Source of the DNA: Alphaproteobacteria bacterium
GTDB taxonomy: Bacteria > Pseudomonadota > Alphaproteobacteria > Acetobacterales > Acetobacteraceae
DNA: 8,516 nt
Reading direction: 5' to 3'
NCBI GenBank assembly: GCA_013298245.1
Contig: JAAFHD010000145.1
Span: 1 to 8,516, forward strand
The notes under the pieces are model-generated. The model saw only the letters and a program-made list of their open reading frames with translations. It was not told the origin of the DNA and made no database searches. Each line of letters begins with the position of its first letter. Position 1 is the first letter of the stretch. The position numbers and the translations under genes are program-made. Below, in pieces: positions 1 through 6,049 of this stretch.

Positions 1-575
1 TTCTACGACCAGCATGGTTTGCGCAGCAGCCCGCGGGGTTGGTGGATGATGCGGCTGTTCGGGCATGACCAGGTGGCGGTGCTGGATGGCGGGTTGCCGG
101 GCTGGGTGCGCGAAGGCCGGCCCACGGAAAGCGGGCCTGCCGCCGCACCCGGCGCGACAGTCTTCGTGCCGGATTTTCGCGCGGGCATGCTGCGCGGCAT
201 CGGCGATGTGAAGCGCATCGTGGCGGAGGGCGGCGCGTTGATCCTGGATGCCGCGCCAAGGGCCGCTTTGACGGCACCGCGTCGGAACCGCGCGCGGGCC
301 TGCCATCGGGGCATATGCCCGGGGCGGCGAATGTGCCCGTCTCCGAGATGGCCGGCCCTGATGGACGCATCAAAAGTGCTGACGCCCTGCGCGCCATTTT
401 CACCGCCGCCGGCGTGGATGGCACGCGGCCTGTTGTCACCTCCTGCGGCAGCGGCGTGACGGCCTGCGTGCTCGCCCTCGGCCTGGTGCAGGCAGGCTTC
501 CCCGAACCCGCGATCTACGACGGATCCTGGACCGAATGGGCATCGCGCCCCGAAACCACGAAAGCCATAGCATGA
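1..575 (+). pseudogene. sseA: 3-mercaptopyruvate sulfurtransferase (rhodanese family), 5' end outside window, apparent frameshift
   Basis: A two-domain rhodanese that moves sulfur from 3-mercaptopyruvate to a thiol acceptor or cyanide. The window opens inside domain 1, in the frame starting at base 1, with the family block YDQHGLRSSPRGWWMMRLFG and then VAVLDGGLPGW. Domain 2 starts with LILDA at about 238-252, and the reading then has to move to the frame of base 315 (RAKGRFDG, then SGHMPGAANVP). Adding one C at about 252 would restore a continuous protein, so a single base looks deleted, either really or by sequencing error. The catalytic cysteine lies in domain 2 in the loop CGSGVTA (Cys codon 444-446), the form typical of SseA-type enzymes rather than thiosulfate sulfurtransferases. 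The TGA at 573-575 overlaps the metC start by ATGA, so the two are probably co-translated. Without the missing base the active site is not made. Family assignment is firm; whether the gene is truly broken is open. Confidence 0.8.
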
Positions 576-1744
576 GCCACAAATACGAAACCCGCCTGTC
601 GCATATGGGCCGCGCCGGCACGCATGTGCATGGCTTCGTGAACCCAGGCGTGCATCGCGGCAGCACGGTGCTGTTCCCGGATTGCGAAACGCGGCGCGAC
701 GGTGCCGCGAAGCGCATGGACCAATACATGACCTACGGCACGCAAGGCGGGCCAACGCATTACGCCTTCGAAGACGCGATCGCGGAGGTCGAGGGCGGCA
801 AGCGCGCGATGATTGTCGGCACCGGCCTGGCCGCCGTGGTGGTGCCGCTGCTGGCCTATCTGAAAGCCGGCGATCACTGCCTGATGCCCGACAGCGTCTA
901 TGGCCCCGCGCGCAACATCGCCAACACCATGATGGCAGGCTGGGGGATCGAGACGACCTTCTACGACCCCTGTGTGGATGAGGCCGGCATGGCCGCGCTG
1001 ATCCGCCCGAACACCAAGGTGGTCTATACCGAAAGCCCGGGTTCCCACACGTTTGAAATGCAGGATATCCCTGCGATTGCGCGTGCCGCGCATGCGCGTG
1101 GTGCCAAGGTGCTGATGGACAACACCTGGGGCATCCGCATTTTTCAGCCCTTCCTGCACGGCGTGGATGTGTCGATCCAGGCACTCACAAAATACGTCGG
1201 CGGGCATTCGGACGTGCTGCTGGGCAGCGTCACCGTCAACACCGATGAGGACTGGCAGATCATCCGCGGTGCGGGTTCGCTGCTGGGGCAGTTTGCCTCG
1301 CCCGATGATGTGTGGCTGGCACTGCGCGGCCTGCGCACGATGTCGGTGCGGATGAAGCACCAGGAAAAATCGGGCATCGAGATGGCCGAATGGTTCGCGG
1401 CGCAACCGCAGGTGAAGCAGGTGCTGCACCCTGCCCTGCCCTCGCACCCTGGGCACGCAATCTGGAAGCGCGATTTCACTGGTGCGACCAGCCTGTTCGG
1501 CGTGGTGTTCCAGCAGCACTACAGCCAGGAAGACGTGTTCCGCTTCATCAACGCGCTGCAGCTGTTCGGCATTGGCGCAAGCTGGGGTGGGTTTGAATCG
1601 CTGGCATTGCCGACCACTGGCTTCATCACGCGCACGGCCGGCACCGGCGATTTCGGGGGGCCGATGGCGCGCATCCATATCGGGCTGGAAGACGTGTCGG
1701 ATTTGAAGGCGGACCTGGCGCAGGGCCTGGCGAAGATGGGCTGA
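572..1744 (+). CDS. metC: cystathionine beta-lyase (Cys/Met metabolism PLP enzyme)
   Basis: A 390-residue PLP enzyme of the Cys/Met-metabolism (gamma-family, fold type I) group. Cystathionine beta-lyase splits cystathionine into homocysteine, pyruvate and ammonia in methionine synthesis. Visible landmarks: the cofactor-ring block IVGTGLAAVVVPLLA, then SVYGPARN, the aspartate that pairs with the PLP ring nitrogen in VLMDNTWG (Asp183), and the Schiff-base lysine in ALTKYVGGHSD (Lys207). The C-terminal domain has the usual SWGGFESL block. The start is taken at 572 because it overlaps the sulfurtransferase stop (ATGA) and begins MSHKYETRLSH, a normal family N-terminus; an in-frame ATG at 536 would add 12 residues read from inside sseA. 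At residues 55-57 the protein has Tyr-Gly-Thr, where E. coli MetC has Tyr-x-Arg, the Arg binding the PLP phosphate across the dimer. Neighbour sseA supports a sulfur amino-acid role. Cystathionine gamma-synthase or gamma-lyase are less likely alternatives. Confidence 0.93.
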   Translation: MSHKYETRLSHMGRAGTHVHGFVNPGVHRGSTVLFPDCETRRDGAAKRMDQYMTYGTQGGPTHYAFEDAIAEVEGGKRAMIVGTGLAAVVVPLLAYLKAGDHCLMPDSVYGPARNIANTMMAGWGIETTFYDPCVDEAGMAALIRPNTKVVYTESPGSHTFEMQDIPAIARAAHARGAKVLMDNTWGIRIFQPFLHGVDVSIQALTKYVGGHSDVLLGSVTVNTDEDWQIIRGAGSLLGQFASPDDVWLALRGLRTMSVRMKHQEKSGIEMAEWFAAQPQVKQVLHPALPSHPGHAIWKRDFTGATSLFGVVFQQHYSQEDVFRFINALQLFGIGASWGGFESLALPTTGFITRTAGTGDFGGPMARIHIGLEDVSDLKADLAQGLAKMG

Positions 1745-1746
1745 CG

Positions 1747-2871
1747 CTACAGCCTGCGCATCGCCATCGCGCCGCAGACCGGCCCGATGGCGAGCGCAGC
1801 CAGCGCCACCGGCCAGCCCCACAGCGCGGCGGCCCAAGGCAGCGCCTGTACCGTCACCGCCGACAGCGCGAAGCCCAGCGCGGTCTGCAAGGCCATCAGG
1901 CTGCCGGCGTATTCGGCCGGCGCTGCATCGGCGACCAATGCCGAAAACTGCGCGCTGTCGGGGATGATGGCGATGCCCCACAGGATCAGCGCCAGCGCCA
2001 GCAGCCAGGGTGCTGCGCCAAACACGAAGGCCGCGAAAAGGCCGGCGGCGGCGCTGGCCCACATCGCGGCCTCGGCGATGCGGGCCTTGCCGAAGCGGTC
2101 GGCCAACCAGCCGGCCGGCACACAGCCCAGGCCGCCCAGCGCAATCGCCAGTGCGGCGACCAGCGAACCCGCAGCACCACCGGCGGCCGCGATCACGCCA
2201 ACCCAGGCCCAGAAGGCATAGAGCTCCCACATGTGCCCGAAATACCCAAGGTACGCCCAGCGGATGCCGGGCACCCGCCAGGCCAGCAATGCCGCGCGCG
2301 GGCGGAAGCCAGCGGCACGCGCGTGGTGCGGGCCGAGTGCGGCACCCAGCACAAGCGCCGCACCCAGAACTGCCGCGGCCGATGTGCCCAGCACCACCAG
2401 CCGCGCATCGGCGCCCCCGAACAACGCGACCGCGTGCGGTGCGGCGCTGCCCAATGTCAGCGCGCCCACCAGCGCGCCGACGATCAACCCGCGCCGCGCC
2501 ACCGACCACCCGACCGCGATCTTCATCCCCACGGGGTAGGCGCCGGCCAGCGCTGCACCCACCACGAAGCGCGATGCGATGGCCGCCCAGCCATCGGGCG
2601 GCAGCGCCAGCAGCGCGGCATTGGCACAGGCCGCCAGCATGGATGCGGCGGCGAAGACCCGGCGCGGGTCCAGCCGGTCCGGCAGGCCGCTCACCGCCAG
2701 CGCCAGCGCGCCGAGCACGAAGCCCAGCTGCGTCGCGGTGGTCAGCCCCGCCAGCGCGCCGGGTGCCACGCCTGCCGCCGCCGCCAGCCCCGGCAGCACC
2801 GCGGCCGCGGAGAACCACACCGACAGCACGAGCACCTGGCCCGCGATCAGGCGCGCCAGCGCGGGCTTCAC
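1747..2871 (-). CDS. MFS transporter
   Basis: A 374-residue, very Ala/Leu/Gly-rich membrane protein with about 12 predicted helices, the usual size for a small major facilitator. Two halves can be recognised. The loop between helices 2 and 3 carries GLPDRLDPRR (62-71), a degenerate motif A, and the matching loop of the second half is a good motif A, GWLADRFGK (254-262). Other polar marks inside helices are YPVGMK (112-117) and GHMWELYAFW (212-221), candidate substrate-contact sites. The start is GTG at 2871, which overlaps the TGA of the upstream propeller gene (GTGA), so it is probably translated by coupling in the same operon as the Bug-type binding protein. The stop (1747-1749) lies only 2 bp from the metC stop on the other strand. 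The protein is proton- or solute-driven by family; the substrate cannot be read from sequence. The operon suggests a small carboxylate or sugar derivative, which is inference only. Confidence 0.88.
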   Translation of the reverse strand: MKPALARLIAGQVLVLSVWFSAAAVLPGLAAAAGVAPGALAGLTTATQLGFVLGALALAVSGLPDRLDPRRVFAAASMLAACANAALLALPPDGWAAIASRFVVGAALAGAYPVGMKIAVGWSVARRGLIVGALVGALTLGSAAPHAVALFGGADARLVVLGTSAAAVLGAALVLGAALGPHHARAAGFRPRAALLAWRVPGIRWAYLGYFGHMWELYAFWAWVGVIAAAGGAAGSLVAALAIALGGLGCVPAGWLADRFGKARIAEAAMWASAAAGLFAAFVFGAAPWLLALALILWGIAIIPDSAQFSALVADAAPAEYAGSLMALQTALGFALSAVTVQALPWAAALWGWPVALAALAIGPVCGAMAMRRL

Positions 2872-3833
2872 ACGGGGTGCAATTCGGCCACCGCGATGCC
2901 CGCTTCCCCCGCCACCGCGTAGAACAGGAAGACGCGGCCTTCATCGTCCAGGATGCAAGGGTCGCGCAGCTGGTTGACGGGGCGGTTGATGGCGCCGCGC
3001 CAGGAACGTTCGAGCGGTTCGCGCGCGCCTTCCCAAGGCTGCGCGGGGCGCAGGATTTCGGCTTCGCCCTCGGCGCGCCAATCCTGCCAATCGGCGCGCA
3101 GATCGACGGTGGAATGCAGGATGCGTTCGGGCGTATCACCCACGCGCGTCCAGAAGATATGCGCCACATCGCCACGCACCAGCACCGCCGTATGGCGTTG
3201 CGTGGGGCCGAACAGCGTGGGGCCGCGCGCAAAGCCCGACAGCCCATCGGCGGAGCGGAAGATGATGCCCGGCATCGCCAGCGCATAGTGCCAGCCGCCA
3301 TGGCGGAAGACGCGGAAATAGGAGGGGCCGAAGAGTTCGGGCCGCGCGGTGAAATGCACGCCGTCGGTCGAGATCGCGGCGCGCGTCTTCTGCGAGCGCC
3401 AGGCGGCCAGGCCGTGGACATACATCACGATCCGGCGCGCGGCGTGGTCCACATGCACGTCCGGTGAGGCGATGTGCGGGGTGCTGGCGTCTTCCTGCGC
3501 GTCGGGGATGCCCGGTGTTCCGGGCGGTGCCATGCCGTCCAGGCGCGGGCCGTCCGGTGTGCCGGGTGCGGGTGGCGTGGTGGGGAATAGGCTGTCTGCC
3601 AGCTGCAGGCTGCCCGCCGTGTGGACGCGCCACGGGCCTTCGGGCCGGTCGGCGAAAGCCAGGCGGATGTAGTCGCCCTTGTGGTCGGCGAAATACATCG
3701 CGTAGCGGGCGGGCGCGTTGGGCAGCCAGTCAGGCAGGCGGATCACCGACGGCCCTTGGATATTGGCACCCATCCGGGCGTCCAGCCCGGGATGGATGAT
3801 CGGGTTGCCGGGCAGGCGTTCGGCGCGCCACAT
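2868..3833 (-). CDS. five-bladed beta-propeller protein, glycosyl hydrolase family 43-like
   Basis: A 321-residue protein without signal peptide or membrane segments, so cytosolic. Its pattern is that of the five-bladed propeller superfamily (GH43/32/62-like): NPIIHPGLD near the N-terminus (10-18), then repeated blade motifs with aromatic strands, YAMYFAD (44-50), GPW (66-68), RRIVMYVHG (133-141), AISTDGVHF (153-161), YFRVFRHGGWHYAL (172-185), GIIFRSADG (189-197), HIFWTR (225-230) and RDPCILDDEGRVFLFYAVAG (290-309). Catalytic acids cannot be assigned with confidence, so it may be a hydrolase, a lyase or a non-catalytic sugar binder. Residues 84-118 form a Pro/Gly-rich stretch that looks like a loop insertion between blades. 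The start is set at ATG 3833, which shares its A with the TGA of the upstream gene; GTG at 3836 is one codon earlier and equally possible. It is the middle gene of a coupled operon with a binding protein and an MFS transporter, which suggests it handles the transported compound. Confidence 0.72.
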   Translation of the reverse strand: MWRAERLPGNPIIHPGLDARMGANIQGPSVIRLPDWLPNAPARYAMYFADHKGDYIRLAFADRPEGPWRVHTAGSLQLADSLFPTTPPAPGTPDGPRLDGMAPPGTPGIPDAQEDASTPHIASPDVHVDHAARRIVMYVHGLAAWRSQKTRAAISTDGVHFTARPELFGPSYFRVFRHGGWHYALAMPGIIFRSADGLSGFARGPTLFGPTQRHTAVLVRGDVAHIFWTRVGDTPERILHSTVDLRADWQDWRAEGEAEILRPAQPWEGAREPLERSWRGAINRPVNQLRDPCILDDEGRVFLFYAVAGEAGIAVAELHPV

Positions 3834-4666
3834 CACTCGGCGCGCAGGTTGAGTGCCGCGACCAGTTGGCCGAGGGTGGTGTGTTCCTCGCGCATGCGGC
3901 GCGCGATCTCGCTGGGCGAGAGCGGGAAGGGATCGGTGCCGGCCGAGAAGCGCCCGGTGAAGCCGCGATCGGCCACCAGTGCAGCGGCGATGCGTGTGCG
4001 CGACGAGGTCATCAGCGCGACCGCGCGCCCGGCCTGGATCATCGGCAGGCTGACGGAGGTGCTGTCCAGCGCGAAATGCACACGGCCACCGACCAGGTCC
4101 GCGAGGCCCGCCGCCGAGCTGCGATAGGGCACATGCTGCGCGGTGAAGCCGTAGTGCCGCGCCATCAATTCGACGTTCAGATGCGGCACGGTGCCCGCAC
4201 CCGACGAATAGTAGAACAGCGGATCGCCCGCCGCCGAACGGCTGCGCGCGAGTGCAACAAAGCCCGCTAAATCCCGCACGCGAAGGCCCGGATACACCGA
4301 CAGATACCCCGACGACACCGACACCCCGCCAAGCGGCGTGAGATCCACATTGGGATCATAGGGTGCCCGCGACAGATGCGGCGTGATGGTCAAGGCGGCC
4401 ATCGCGATGAAGGCCAGCGTGTGCCCATCCGCCGCCGCGCGCGCGAGTTGCCCGACACCCAGCGCCCCGCCGGCGCCTGGCTGGTTTTCCGGCACGACCG
4501 ATTGGCCCCAGCGCGCCGCCAGCGCTTCGGCCAATTGGCGGCCGATGCCGTCGGCCAGGTTGCCGGCGCCGTAGGGGATGATGAGGCGCACGGGCCTGGC
4601 GGGCCAGGTCTGCGCGAATGCGGGCGCGGCCAAGCTTGCCGGCAAGATGCGGCGGGGCAGTTGCAT
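3833..4666 (-). CDS. Bug/TctC-family tripartite tricarboxylate transporter substrate-binding protein, internally shortened
   Basis: A periplasmic solute-binding protein of the Bug (TctC) family, which bind small carboxylates or related ligands. The N-terminus (residues 1-19) is a short signal peptide with an Arg pair and a likely cut near PAFAQ. The mature protein begins TWPARPVRLIIPYGAGN and continues with Asp39 in the first ligand loop, VVPENQPGAGGALG (57-70), DGHTL (80-84), a YDP block (103-105), SSGAGTVPHLNVEL (154-167), HVPYRSSAAGLADLVGG (178-194) and IQAGRAVALMTSS (210-222). Family members then carry about 60 residues (DVPT..EAG, then APAGTP) before the C-terminal helix region; here the text jumps straight to TRIAAALVADRGF. 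At 277 residues with its signal it is correspondingly short for a family of about 320. The start at 4666 is preceded by a strong AAGGGAGGA with 4-nt spacing; an in-frame extension to 4822 would have no such site. It is first in the operon with the propeller and MFS genes. No TctA/TctB partners are in view. Binding may be impaired. Confidence 0.85.
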   Translation of the reverse strand: MQLPRRILPASLAAPAFAQTWPARPVRLIIPYGAGNLADGIGRQLAEALAARWGQSVVPENQPGAGGALGVGQLARAAADGHTLAFIAMAALTITPHLSRAPYDPNVDLTPLGGVSVSSGYLSVYPGLRVRDLAGFVALARSRSAAGDPLFYYSSGAGTVPHLNVELMARHYGFTAQHVPYRSSAAGLADLVGGRVHFALDSTSVSLPMIQAGRAVALMTSSRTRIAAALVADRGFTGRFSAGTDPFPLSPSEIARRMREEHTTLGQLVAALNLRAE

Positions 4667-4670
4667 GCGG

Positions 4671-4679
4671 TCCTCCCTT
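4671..4679 (-). promoter_or_regulatory. ribosome binding site of the Bug-type binding protein gene
   Basis: On the minus strand AAGGGAGGA ends 4 nt before the ATG at 4666. This is the strongest Shine-Dalgarno match in the minus-strand operon. It fixes the start at 4666 and rules against the 52-residue upstream extension. The two downstream genes have no comparable site and rely on overlapping stop codons. Confidence 0.8.
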
Positions 4680-4712
4680 GGTTGTTGGCAGGGTTTCATG
4701 CGCGGATGGCGG

Positions 4713-4727
4713 CGTCCAGCATGGACG
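4713..4727. promoter_or_regulatory. perfect short dyad in the divergent promoter region
   Basis: The 90-bp region between the divergently transcribed binding-protein gene (start 4666) and rlmB (start 4757) must hold promoters for both. It contains CGTCCA-GCA-TGGACG, two perfect 6-bp inverted arms around 3 bp. The position suits an operator, but it could be chance, and part of it would be coding if rlmB starts at 4706 or 4721. I see no convincing -35/-10 pair on either strand. Confidence 0.3.
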
Positions 4728-4756
4728 TGGGGCGCGCGGCGGTTCACAACGGCGGC

Positions 4757-6049
4757 GTGAAAAACAACCGCACTGATCGTCCCCAAGCTCGTCGCCCTGA
4801 GCGCCCGTCCGGCCCCTCGCATGCCGGAGGCCCGCGTGGCGAGCGCGTGGCTGGGCCGCGCGGTGAGAATTCATATGCCCCGCGCGGTGAACGCACAGCA
4901 GCCCCACGGGGCGAGCGCTTCGCGGCGCCACGCGGCGAGAATGCGCCAGCGCCACGCGGTGAACGCACAGCAGCACCTCGGGGCGAGCGCTTCGCGGCGC
5001 CGCGCGGCGAGAATGCGCCGACGCCGCGCGGTGAACGCACAGCAACACCTCGGGGCGAGCGCTTCGCGGCGCCGCGCGGTGAGAATGCGCCGGCGCCACG
5101 CGGTGAACGCACAGCAACACCTCGGGGCGAGCGCTTCGCGGCGCCGCGCGGTGAACGGCCAGTCGCGCCACGCGCCGAGCGTCCGGCGGCACCTGCGGGC
5201 GACCACGCACCGCCACCACGCGGCGATTATCCGCCCGCCGCGCGCAAGGAACGCGCACCCCCGCGACGCACCGATTTCTCGCCCAGCCCCCGCCCGGCCC
5301 CTGCCCCGCCCCGCGCCGGGCATGCCGCCGAGGTCACGCCCAACGGCATGCTGTGGATTCATGGCCTGCACCCGGTGGCGGCCGCACTGGCGAACCCCGC
5401 GCGGCAATTGCGCCGCCTGCTGCTGACGCAGGATACCTATGTGGAACTGGGCAAGCGCGTGCCGCAGCCCTGGCCCGTGGTGCCCGAGCGCGTCGATCGC
5501 GCGCATTTCGCCTTTCTGCCGGAAGATTCCGTGCACCAGGGCTGCGCGCTGCTGGCCGAACCGCTGGAATCGCCGGCCATCACCGATGCGCTGAAGCGCC
5601 CCGGCCCCGTGCTGGTGCTGGACCAGGTGACGGACCCGCGCAATGTCGGCGCCATCCTGCGCAGTGCGGCGGCCTTTGGTGTGGCGGCCGTCATCATGCA
5701 GGACCGGCATGCGCCGCCCGAGACGGGGGCCTTGGCCCGCGCCGCATCGGGGGCGCTGGAGATCGTGCCGTTGATCCGCGTGGTGAACCTCTCGCGCGCG
5801 ATCGATGAATTGAAGCGCGAGAACCTGTGGGTCGTGGGGCTGGATGGCGATGCGCGCACCACGCTGGCGGGTGCCGGTTTGGGCGCGCGCCGCACGGCAC
5901 TGGTGCTGGGTGCGGAGGGCGATGGCATGCGCCGCCTGACGCGCGAGCATTGCGATGAAATCTGCCGCCTGCCGATCAAGCCGGAGATGGACAGTTTGAA
6001 CGTCTCCGCGGCCGCGGCCTGCGCGCTGTACGAACTCGGGAGGGAATGA
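4757..6049 (+). CDS. rlmB: 23S rRNA (guanosine-2'-O)-methyltransferase RlmB-like, with repetitive N-terminal tail
   Basis: A SpoU/TrmH-superfamily (SPOUT) 2'-O-methyltransferase of 430 residues. RlmB-type enzymes methylate the ribose of a 23S rRNA guanosine (G2251 in E. coli) using S-adenosylmethionine. The SpoU substrate-binding domain begins at LWIHGLHPVAAAL (residue 199 on). The catalytic knot has motif 1 DPRNVGAILRSAAAFG (293-308, with Asn296 and Arg302), motif 2 LGAEGDGM (Glu387) and motif 3 LPIKPEMDSLNVSAAAACAL (Asn415). Ahead of this lies a tail of about 197 residues, Pro/Arg/Ala-rich and surely disordered, of which residues 26-145 are octapeptide repeats PRGE(R/N)xxA. The core alone is the normal size for the family. 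The start is uncertain. GTG 4757 (VKNNRTDRPQ) gives a typical basic tail but has a poor Shine-Dalgarno site; in-frame ATGs at 4706 and 4721 would add 17 and 12 residues. An open frame back to 4376 runs antisense to the binding-protein gene and is not credible. The stop overlaps the next gene. Confidence 0.88.
   Translation: MKNNRTDRPQARRPERPSGPSHAGGPRGERVAGPRGENSYAPRGERTAAPRGERFAAPRGENAPAPRGERTAAPRGERFAAPRGENAPTPRGERTATPRGERFAAPRGENAPAPRGERTATPRGERFAAPRGERPVAPRAERPAAPAGDHAPPPRGDYPPAARKERAPPRRTDFSPSPRPAPAPPRAGHAAEVTPNGMLWIHGLHPVAAALANPARQLRRLLLTQDTYVELGKRVPQPWPVVPERVDRAHFAFLPEDSVHQGCALLAEPLESPAITDALKRPGPVLVLDQVTDPRNVGAILRSAAAFGVAAVIMQDRHAPPETGALARAASGALEIVPLIRVVNLSRAIDELKRENLWVVGLDGDARTTLAGAGLGARRTALVLGAEGDGMRRLTREHCDEICRLPIKPEMDSLNVSAAAACALYELGRE
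4832..5191 (+). repeat. tandem 24-bp/72-bp coding repeats (PRGE octapeptides) in rlmB
   Basis: Fifteen consecutive 24-bp units encode octapeptides of the form PRGE(R/N)xxA; fourteen keep PRGE and the last reads PRAERPAA. From 4880 they are organised as four 72-bp triplets (4880-4951, 4952-5023, 5024-5095, 5096-5167) with the order PRGERTAx, PRGERFAA, PRGENAPx; the fourth triplet ends PRGERPVA instead. The near-identity at the DNA level points to recent duplication or correction between units, and to likely length variation between strains. The common core CCGCGCGG is self-complementary, so the opposite strand also reads PRG repeats; that is a composition effect and not a second gene. Spacers are not unique, so this is not a CRISPR array. 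Confidence 0.93.
6038..6043 (+). promoter_or_regulatory. ribosome binding site deciding the hydratase start
   Basis: GGGAGG near the end of rlmB lies 5 nt before the ATG at 6049 but only 2 nt before the ATG at 6046. Spacing therefore favours 6049, which shares its A with the rlmB TGA (TGATG). The difference is a single Met residue. Confidence 0.6.

Noticed and set aside
19..459. A separate small gene from the unshifted sseA frame
   Set aside because: Its first part is rhodanese domain 1 and its end is nonsense beyond about 252, so it is one half of a frameshifted gene.
3..1184. A 393-codon minus-strand open frame
   Set aside because: Shadow of sseA and metC; composition typical of GC-rich antisense.
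515..3421. A 968-codon open frame on the minus strand
   Set aside because: It runs antisense to metC and out of frame through the MFS and propeller genes, both of which have clear family motifs. Its protein is Arg/Ala/Gly-rich with no motif, as expected from high-GC shadow frames.
2010..3467. A 485-codon plus-strand open frame
   Set aside because: It lies opposite the MFS and propeller genes, whose frames contain recognisable motifs; its own product is Arg/Pro-rich and motif-free.
4376..4756. N-terminal extension of rlmB to 4376
   Set aside because: It would read antisense through the binding-protein gene and adds motif-free Arg/Gly/Ala-rich sequence; only the short options at 4706 or 4721 remain possible.
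4667..4822. N-terminal extension of the binding protein to 4822
   Set aside because: The added 52 residues are not signal-like, overlap the rlmB start, and lack a ribosome binding site, while 4666 has a strong one and yields a signal peptide.
4880..5167. CRISPR-like direct repeats
   Set aside because: The whole array is coding and in frame with rlmB, units are contiguous multiples of 24 bp, and there are no unique spacers.
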